Assembly: GCA_002482765.1 (NCBI GenBank)
Contig: DLGP01000102.1
Span: forward strand, 288-6,318
Direction: 5' to 3'
Source of the DNA: Alphaproteobacteria bacterium UBA7691
GTDB lineage: Bacteria; Pseudomonadota; Alphaproteobacteria; Ferrovibrionales; Ferrovibrionaceae
DNA length: 6,031 nt
This document shows, piece after piece, positions 1 through 4,390 of this stretch. Position 1 is the stretch's first letter. The number at the start of each line of letters is the position of its first letter. The position numbers were made by a program, and so were the translations under genes. The notes below the pieces were generated by a model. It searched no databases, was not told where the DNA came from, and saw only the letters and a program-made list of their open reading frames with translations.

Positions 1-273
1 GCCCATGGTCGGCAGCAGCGCGTCGGGCCGCTCCTTCTCGATGATCTTGGCCACAATCTCGGGCGTGATCGGCTCGACATAGGTGGCATCAGCCAGGCCC
101 GGATCGGTCATGATCGTGGCCGGGTTGGAATTGATCAGGATGACCCGGTAGCCTTCCTCGCGCAAAGCCTTGCAGGCCTGGGTGCCGGAATAGTCGAATT
201 CGCAGGCCTGGCCGATCACAATCGGCCCGGCGCCGATGATGAGGATGCTTTTGATATCGGTGCGTTTAGGCAT
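1..273 (-). CDS. carB: Carbamoyl-phosphate synthase large subunit, N-terminal 91 codons (partial)
   Basis: The large subunit makes carbamoyl phosphate from bicarbonate, ammonia supplied by CarA, and two ATP, in the cytoplasm, for pyrimidine and arginine synthesis. Only the first 91 residues lie in the window; the frame runs off the left edge without a stop. The reading begins MPKRTDIKSILIIGAGPIVI and continues with GQACEFDYSGTQACKALREE and INSNPATIMTD, the highly conserved opening of the first pre-ATP-grasp domain of CarB. The full protein is usually about 1,070 to 1,100 residues, so the ATP-grasp, oligomerisation and allosteric domains are all outside. The start is the ATG at 273; a modest AGG lies 6 bases upstream. 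It follows carA on the same strand after 189 bases with no clear terminator, so co-transcription is likely. Identity is near certain. Confidence 0.97.
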   Translation of the reverse strand, partial: MPKRTDIKSILIIGAGPIVIGQACEFDYSGTQACKALREEGYRVILINSNPATIMTDPGLADATYVEPITPEIVAKIIEKERPDALLPTMG

Positions 274-348
274 GGGAAACCTGCTGAATTAGCGTATTGG
301 CGCCATCGGCGTGGCTGGCGGCACTCAAGGCGACATATCCACGTTTTT

Positions 349-414
349 CGTCATGCCCGGGCTTGACCCGGGCATCCCATGGCAAAGATGCGCGGATCAA
401 GTCCGCGCATGACG
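349..414. repeat. Double-hairpin palindromic intergenic repeat, alphaproteobacterial type
   Basis: Two perfect 9-bp stems sit side by side. The first is ATGCCCGGG (353-361), loop CTTGA, CCCGGGCAT (367-375). The second is ATGCGCGGA (388-396), loop TCAAG, TCCGCGCAT (402-410). The loops are reverse complements of each other, and the outer ends CGTCATGC (349-356) and GCATGACG (407-414) also pair. The whole is therefore two diverged copies of one unit in inverted orientation. Units of this kind (CGTCATGCCCGGGCTTGACCC-like) are scattered widely between genes in alphaproteobacteria; this is recalled from family knowledge, not searched. It lies between carA and carB and would be transcribed with them. 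It may affect mRNA stability or the CarA:CarB ratio, but no function can be read from the sequence. Neither orientation has a convincing T-run, so it is not called a terminator. Confidence 0.85.
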
Positions 415-462
415 CCCTTTTAAGAGAGTCGTCCCCAGAGGGGGCGATGTGGGCGGCGGTTT

Positions 463-1635
463 TCACCGCGCCAGCTCCATCAGATCAACAAAGCGCTGGA
501 ACAGGTAGTGGCTGTCTTCCGGGCCGGGCGAGGCTTCGGGGTGGTATTGCACCGAAAAGACCGGCTTGTCGGTCAGCTTGATGCCTTCATTCGAGCCGTC
601 GAACAACGACACATGGGTGCGCACCACATTCGCCGGCAGGCTTTCCTCCACCACGCAGAAACCATGATTCTGGCTGGTGATTTCCACTTTGCCGGTTTCC
701 AGGTCCTTCACCGGATGGTTGGCGCCGCGATGGCCGCGCTCCATCTTTGCGGTGCGGCCGCCCAGCGCCAGCGCCAGCATCTGGTGGCCGAGGCAGATGC
801 CGAAAACCGGCTTGCCGCTCTCCACCAGCTTGCGGATCGTCGGCACGGCATATTCGCCGGTGGCCGCCGGATCGCCCGGGCCGTTGGACAGGAACACGCC
901 ATCGGGCTGGTGCCGCAACACGTCATCGGCCGTGGCATCGCCCGGCAACACGGTGACGCGGCAGCCCAGATTGGCCAGATTACGCAGGATGTTGCGCTTG
1001 ATGCCGAAATCCAGCGCCACAACGTGGAATTTCGGGTTTTCCAGCTTGCCGTAGCCCTTGCCCAGCGTCCACAGCGTTTCATCCCAGCCATAGGTCTGGC
1101 GGCAGCTCACTTCCTTGGCCAGGTCCATGCCTTCCAGGCCCGGCCAGGCCTTGGCCTGCGCGGTCAGGGCGGCGATGTCGAACTTGCCGTCGCGACGGAA
1201 GGCGATCACGCCATTGGGCGCGCCAAGGTCGCGGATACGCCGCGTCATCGCCCGCGTGTCGATGCCGGAAATACCCACCAGGTTGCGCGCCTTGAGCCAA
1301 GTGTCGAGATGGTGGTCGCTGCGGAAATTCGACGGCCCGGTGATCGGCGCGCGCAGGATCAGGCCGCGTGCGGCGATGCCCTGGGTTTCGATATCTTCCG
1401 GGTTGGTGCCGGTATTGCCGATATGCGGAAAGGTGAAGGTGATGATCTGGCCGGCATAGGAAGGATCGGTAAGGATTTCCTGATAGCCGGTCATAGAGGT
1501 GTTGAAGCAGATTTCACCTTCGGCCACGCCTTCGGCGCCGAGGCCATGGCCGTGGAAAACACTGCCATCGGCCAGAACGACGATTCCCGTCAGCCCTGGT
1601 TGCGGCATCGACGGATCGTTCGGCTGGGGCGACAT
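463..1635 (-). CDS. carA: Carbamoyl-phosphate synthase small (glutaminase) subunit
   Basis: CarA hydrolyses glutamine and channels the ammonia to CarB. The 390-residue reading matches the usual size (about 380 to 400). Residues 15-145 form the small-subunit N-terminal domain, with FNTSMTGYQEILTDPSY and NTGTNPEDIE. A class I glutamine amidotransferase domain follows from about residue 203. It shows GVFLSNGPGDP, the nucleophile elbow FGICLGHQ (Cys281), GHRGANHPV, TSQNHGF, and the His365/Glu367 pair in YHPEASPGPEDS, so the triad is complete. The frame stays open upstream to an ATG at 1824. I chose the ATG at 1635 because GGAG lies 8 bases before it and the upstream 63 codons do not resemble CarA. 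A further ATG at 1608 lacks a Shine-Dalgarno. The gene diverges from yqeY and precedes carB; a predicted promoter lies at 1797-1824. Confidence 0.97.
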   Translation of the reverse strand: MSPQPNDPSMPQPGLTGIVVLADGSVFHGHGLGAEGVAEGEICFNTSMTGYQEILTDPSYAGQIITFTFPHIGNTGTNPEDIETQGIAARGLILRAPITGPSNFRSDHHLDTWLKARNLVGISGIDTRAMTRRIRDLGAPNGVIAFRRDGKFDIAALTAQAKAWPGLEGMDLAKEVSCRQTYGWDETLWTLGKGYGKLENPKFHVVALDFGIKRNILRNLANLGCRVTVLPGDATADDVLRHQPDGVFLSNGPGDPAATGEYAVPTIRKLVESGKPVFGICLGHQMLALALGGRTAKMERGHRGANHPVKDLETGKVEITSQNHGFCVVEESLPANVVRTHVSLFDGSNEGIKLTDKPVFSVQYHPEASPGPEDSHYLFQRFVDLMELAR

Positions 1636-1699
1636 GTCCGGTACTCCATCTGGTGCTGCGCCATGCCGGCAAGCATGACTTTTGGGCCGCAGGAAGCTG

Positions 1700-1730
1700 C
1701 CGGAGCGGGTAATCTGTACCGCGCCTCCGG
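1700..1730 (-). promoter_or_regulatory. Bulged hairpin in the predicted carA leader
   Basis: Read on the minus strand, CCGGAG (1730-1725) pairs with CTCCGG (1705-1700). Inside, CG/CG and GGTA/TACC continue the stem with two single-base bulges around a CAGAT loop, about 12 base pairs in all. It lies about 65 to 95 bases upstream of the carA start. No T-run follows it, so it is not an intrinsic terminator, and it does not cover the carA Shine-Dalgarno. It may be a regulatory or stabilising structure, or just GC-rich chance pairing. Confidence 0.3.
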
Positions 1731-1796
1731 GAGTTTCGGGCCCGTGTTGTGGATGAGCGGCTGCGGACTGGCACCAGCCCCGCCGACCGGGGCCGG

Positions 1797-1824
1797 ACCA
1801 TAGCAAATCCGGCCATTCCGTCAA
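1797..1824 (-). promoter_or_regulatory. Predicted sigma-70-type promoter for carAB
   Basis: On the minus strand TTGACG (1824-1819, 5 of 6 to TTGACA) is followed after 16 bases by TATGGT (1802-1797, 4 of 6 to TATAAT). The preceding C gives CTTGAC, the form favoured in alphaproteobacteria. Transcription would start near 1790 and give a leader of about 155 bases. A short inverted repeat CAAGT-CGCA-ACTTG (1822-1835) overlaps the -35 and could be an operator. Confidence 0.42.
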
Positions 1825-1840
1825 GTCGCAACTTGTATCG

Positions 1841-1872
1841 AAACAATTAGACTTATCAACAGCTTATTGTTT
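1841..1872. repeat. AT-rich inverted repeat upstream of the yqeY-dnaG promoter
   Basis: AAACAAT (1841-1847) and ATTGTTT (1866-1872) are perfect 7-bp inverted arms separated by 18 bases. The right arm abuts the predicted -35 of the yqeY promoter. The centre contains TTATCAACA (1853-1861), one mismatch from the DnaA box TTATCCACA, and CTTAT repeats 11 bases apart (1852 and 1863). The placement suits an operator, but the bound protein is unknown. Confidence 0.4.
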
Positions 1873-1901
1873 TTGCGTCAAATCGACGCTTCGAGTATGC
1901 T
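1873..1901 (+). promoter_or_regulatory. Predicted sigma-70-type promoter for yqeY-dnaG(-rpoD)
   Basis: TTGCGT (1873-1878) and TATGCT (1896-1901) are separated by the optimal 17 bases. The -35 keeps TTG, and the -10 matches TATAAT at 4 of 6 positions including the key A2 and T6. The start site would be near 1908, leaving a leader of about 32 bases before the yqeY ATG. Confidence 0.5.
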
Positions 1902-1939
1902 CGCCCCTTTCACGATTACGGATTCCCGGGGGACGTACC

Positions 1940-2398
1940 ATGCTGCGCGATGCGCTGAACTCTGCGCTGAAAGAAGCGATGAAAGCCAAAGATGCCCGCC
2001 GCACCAGCACCTTGCGGCTGATCCTGGCCGCGCTGAAGGACCGCGATATCAACGCCCGCACCGATGGCGCCGACCGCACCGGCATCCCTGAACAGGATAT
2101 TCTGGCGATGCTGCAAACCATGGTGCGGCAGCGCCGCGAATCGATCACCGCCTATGAACAGGGTGGCCGCCCGGATCTGGTGGACCAGGAAAAACAGGAA
2201 ATCACCATCATCGAATCGTTCCTGCCCAAGCAGATGGAGCCGGAAGAGATCGAGGCTGCCGCCCGCGCCGCCATTGCCGAAGTGGGCGCCACCGGCATCA
2301 AGGATATGGGCAAGGCGATGGCCGTGCTGAAGGCCAAATATGTTGGCCAGATGGATTTTGGCAAAGCCTCGGCCGTGCTCAAGGGGCTGCTGTCATAA
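1940..2398 (+). CDS. yqeY: GatB/YqeY domain-containing protein
   Basis: This is a small cytoplasmic all-helical protein of 152 residues, the normal size for the stand-alone YqeY family. The family resembles the C-terminal tRNA-interacting region of GatB, the amidotransferase subunit that helps make Gln-tRNA or Asn-tRNA. Its own biochemical role is not firmly established. Typical family features are LRLILAALKDRDI near residues 25-37, the acidic-to-basic stretch around AYEQGGRPDLVDQEKQEI (71-88), IIESFLPKQM (90-99), and the C-terminal GIKDMGKAMAVLKAKYVGQ and FGKASAVLK. GGGGGA (1928-1933) lies 6 bases before the ATG. The stop is 20 bases from the dnaG start. Linkage of yqeY to dnaG and rpoD recurs in alphaproteobacteria, taking the place rpsU holds in enterobacteria. 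Confidence 0.93.
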   Translation: MLRDALNSALKEAMKAKDARRTSTLRLILAALKDRDINARTDGADRTGIPEQDILAMLQTMVRQRRESITAYEQGGRPDLVDQEKQEITIIESFLPKQMEPEEIEAAARAAIAEVGATGIKDMGKAMAVLKAKYVGQMDFGKASAVLKGLLS

Positions 2399-2421
2399 GG
2401 GTGTAGAATGGGCAGGCCATG
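2397..2421 (+). promoter_or_regulatory. Translation start region of dnaG with a competing upstream ATG
   Basis: The best Shine-Dalgarno, AAGGG (2397-2401), overlaps the yqeY stop TAA. It lies 6 bases before an out-of-frame ATG at 2408 but 17 bases before the dnaG ATG at 2419. The only purine-rich stretch close to dnaG is GGCAGG (2411-2416), two bases from the ATG, which is too near to be good. The dnaG frame meets a TAG at 2404-2406, so no earlier in-frame start exists. This suggests weak, perhaps coupled, initiation of primase. Confidence 0.5.
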
Positions 2422-4299
2422 GCCCAATTTCCCGAGTCGTTTCTTGAAGAACTGCGCAACCGGCTGTCGCTGCCGGCGCTGATCGGTCGCCATGTGCGGC
2501 TGACCAAGCGCGGCCGCGACTATCTGGGCCTCTGCCCGTTCCATAATGAAAAGACGCCCTCTTTCCACGTCTACGACGACCATTACCATTGTTTCGGCTG
2601 TGGCGCGCATGGCGATGCCATCGAATTTCTCAAGGCCAAAAGCGGGCTGTCCTTCCCCGAGGCCATTGAGCAACTGGCCGGCGAAGCCGGGCTGGCAGTG
2701 CCGCAGCAAAGGCCCGAGGATCGCCAGCGCGACCAGCAGGCGGCATCGCTATCCAGCGCGCTGGAGGAATGCGCCAAATGGTTCCAGGCGCAATTCCAGG
2801 CCGCCGTGGGCCGCGAGGCGAAAGCCTATATCGAGCGGCGCGGCCTGACTGCGGCCACCATCGAGCGTTTCCGCCTGGGTTATGCACCATCCAGCCGCAC
2901 CGCGCTGAAGGAAGCCATGCTGGCGCGTAATATCCCGGAAGCTTTGCTGGTTGAAGCCGGCATGCTGATCAAGCCGGATGACGGCGGCCCGAGCTATGAC
3001 CGTTTTCGCAACCGGGTGATGTTTCCAATCGCCGACCGACGCGGCCGCACCATCGCCTTTGGCGGCCGGGCGCTCGATCCGGCTGCGCCGGCCAAGTATC
3101 TCAACTCGCCCGAGACGCCGCTGTTTCACAAAAGCCACACGCTTTACAATATCGCCATCGCCCGTGAGGCAGCGCGCGAGGCCGGCACGGTGCTGGTGGT
3201 GGAAGGCTATATGGACGTGATTGCGCTGGCCCAGGCCGGCTTCAATCATGCCGTGGCCCCGCTGGGCACGGCGCTGACCGAGGAACAGATCGGCCTGCTG
3301 TGGCGCCTGGCTGCCGAGCCGATCCTGTGTTTTGACGGCGACAAGGCCGGCCTGAAAGCCGCCCTGCGCGCCGTGGACCGCGCCCTGCCGCTGCTGGAAC
3401 CGGGCAAATCCTTGCGTTTTGCCCTGCTGCCGGCCGGACAGGACCCGGACGATCTGGTACGCAGCCAGGGTGCGGCGGCAATGGAAGCTGTGCTGGCCCA
3501 GGCGCTGCCGCTGGCGGAAATGCTATGGCGCAAGGAAACCGAGGGCCAGCCGATTGATACGCCGGAACGCCGGGCCGCCTTGGAAAACACCCTCAAGGAA
3601 GCCGCTTTCCGCATCAAACACCCTGGCGTGCAGAGCCATTATCGCGACCACCTGCGCGAGCGGTTGCGCGGCCTGTTTGCTCCGGCGCGGCCGAATCGGG
3701 CTTCCGGCCTGGGCCAATTTGGCCCCGGCCAGTTCAAACCCGGCGCCTGGGGTGGCCGGCCGGGAGAACGCTGGACCGGCGGCCGGCCCGGCTTCGGCCG
3801 CCTGATCGGCGAGACCGCGCCGCCCACGGAAGCCCCGGATCGCCGGGAAAAAGCCATTCTGCTGGGTCTGTTGCGCCATCCCTGGCTGGTTGACGACCAT
3901 GCCGAGACGGCGGCGCGGTTGACATTCCCGAATCCTGTACTTGACAGCCTCAAGACCCGGATTCTAGAAGAAGCGTCCCGCCATCCTGGTCTTGACGGCG
4001 AGGGACTGGCATCCCATCTGTTGGGCCAGGGCCTCGCTGACCAGCTCGACCTCGTATTCGGTGAGGAATACCGGGTCTTTGAGCCGTTCACGCGCGCCGA
4101 GACCCCGCGCGACAAGGTTGAGAGAGGCTGGTTCCAGGCCGTGCAGCGTTATCGGTTGACCGAGCTGGAGAAGGAACTGGCGGCCGCGCAGGCGGAACTC
4201 GCCGATGATATGAGCCCGGATGCCTGGCGCCGTTTTTCGGCCTTGCAGGCGGAAGTGGGCGCCGCCCGAAGCCTGGTATCGGCCTCGGACGAGGAATGA
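2419..4299 (+). CDS. dnaG: DNA primase
   Basis: DnaG makes the short RNA primers for replication and works with the DnaB helicase at the fork. The protein is 626 residues, within the usual 580 to 660. Order of domains: CHC2 zinc finger at residues 5-100 with ligands Cys39, His42, Cys58 and Cys61 (CPFH...CFGC); the primase N-terminal core with DRFRNRVMFPI (194-204) and YLNSPETPLFHKSHTLY (227-243); the TOPRIM catalytic fold with VVEGYMD (Glu262) and FDGDKAG (Asp306, Asp308); then a Gly/Pro/Phe-rich linker at about 423-462. The C-terminal region (about 475-623), ending in a charged helical stretch, is the expected DnaB-binding domain. All catalytic and zinc residues are present. The start is the ATG at 2419, 20 bases after yqeY; its Shine-Dalgarno is poor. 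The stop overlaps a small downstream frame as ATGA. Confidence 0.97.
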   Translation: MAQFPESFLEELRNRLSLPALIGRHVRLTKRGRDYLGLCPFHNEKTPSFHVYDDHYHCFGCGAHGDAIEFLKAKSGLSFPEAIEQLAGEAGLAVPQQRPEDRQRDQQAASLSSALEECAKWFQAQFQAAVGREAKAYIERRGLTAATIERFRLGYAPSSRTALKEAMLARNIPEALLVEAGMLIKPDDGGPSYDRFRNRVMFPIADRRGRTIAFGGRALDPAAPAKYLNSPETPLFHKSHTLYNIAIAREAAREAGTVLVVEGYMDVIALAQAGFNHAVAPLGTALTEEQIGLLWRLAAEPILCFDGDKAGLKAALRAVDRALPLLEPGKSLRFALLPAGQDPDDLVRSQGAAAMEAVLAQALPLAEMLWRKETEGQPIDTPERRAALENTLKEAAFRIKHPGVQSHYRDHLRERLRGLFAPARPNRASGLGQFGPGQFKPGAWGGRPGERWTGGRPGFGRLIGETAPPTEAPDRREKAILLGLLRHPWLVDDHAETAARLTFPNPVLDSLKTRILEEASRHPGLDGEGLASHLLGQGLADQLDLVFGEEYRVFEPFTRAETPRDKVERGWFQAVQRYRLTELEKELAAAQAELADDMSPDAWRRFSALQAEVGAARSLVSASDEE

Positions 4300-4310
4300 G
4301 TGATCAAATG

Positions 4311-4346
4311 GGAGCCGTTCCTCGCGGGGCGGCTCTGTGTGTTTTT
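4311..4346 (+). terminator. Terminator-like hairpin between dnaG and rpoD
   Basis: GAGCCG (4312-4317) and CGGCTC (4330-4335) form a 6-bp stem with a G-T closing pair outside and a possible CC/GG pair inside the 12-base loop. TGTGTG and then a run of five T (4342-4346) follow. The stem is short and the T-run starts 6 bases past it, so termination would be partial at best. It would lower rpoD readthrough from the upstream promoter. The downstream arm has a competing partner (see the next entry). Confidence 0.45.
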
Positions 4347-4369
4347 GAACGACCCGCTCACACGAGCCG
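4330..4369 (+). promoter_or_regulatory. Alternative (antiterminator-like) hairpin before rpoD
   Basis: CGGCTC (4330-4335) can pair with a second GAGCCG (4364-4369), and the adjoining GTGTG (4337-4341) pairs with CACAC (4359-4363). This gives 11 base pairs with one bulged T. The T-run sits in the 17-base loop. This hairpin excludes the terminator-like stem at 4312-4335 because both need the same central arm. It leaves the rpoD Shine-Dalgarno (4381-4384) free. Whether it acts as a switch is inference. Confidence 0.35.
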
Positions 4370-4390
4370 GGCGATGCGTTAGGAAGCGGC

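Larger units (their letters stand above)
1636..1939. other. Divergent carA / yqeY control region
   Basis: About 300 bases separate the two divergent starts and contain no convincing gene. The carA-proximal half (1636-1800) is GC-rich and would be the carA leader. The yqeY-proximal part (1830-1875) is conspicuously AT-rich for this window and carries an inverted repeat. Promoter-like hexamers occur for both directions: TTGACG/TATGGT on the minus strand and TTGCGT/TATGCT on the plus strand. Their -35 elements are about 50 bases apart, so a regulator bound between them could act on both. Confidence 0.7.

Noticed and set aside
430..446. Hairpin CCCC-AGA-GGGG just past the carA stop, as a terminator
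   Set aside because: The stem is 4 bp plus a mismatch and no T-run follows on the minus strand; carB lies downstream on the same strand.
266..466. A 66-codon minus-strand frame in the carA-carB gap, with a DARVKPGHD-type peptide
   Set aside because: It reads through the palindromic repeat, which yields this peptide in many alphaproteobacterial genomes as spurious hypothetical proteins.
297..581. A 94-codon plus-strand frame over the repeat and the carA 3' end
   Set aside because: It is made of the repeat (DARIKSAHD) plus carA antisense; there is no independent support.
508..1803. A 431-codon plus-strand frame opposite carA
   Set aside because: It is the antisense shadow of carA in GC-rich DNA. 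Its translation has no recognisable motif, while the carA strand shows a full glutaminase triad.
1636..1824. A 63-codon N-terminal extension of carA to the ATG at 1824
   Set aside because: It has no similarity to CarA N-termini and begins at the predicted -35 element; the GGAG before 1635 fits the family length.
1514..1846. A 110-codon minus-strand frame spanning the carA leader and start
   Set aside because: It begins upstream of the predicted transcription start and overlaps the carA N-terminus in another frame; the translation is Arg-rich with no motif.
4345..4376. TTGAAC (4345-4350) as the -35 of a rpoD promoter in the gap
   Set aside because: No acceptable -10 lies 16 to 18 bases downstream, and alternative heat-shock or stress-sigma spacings do not fit either.
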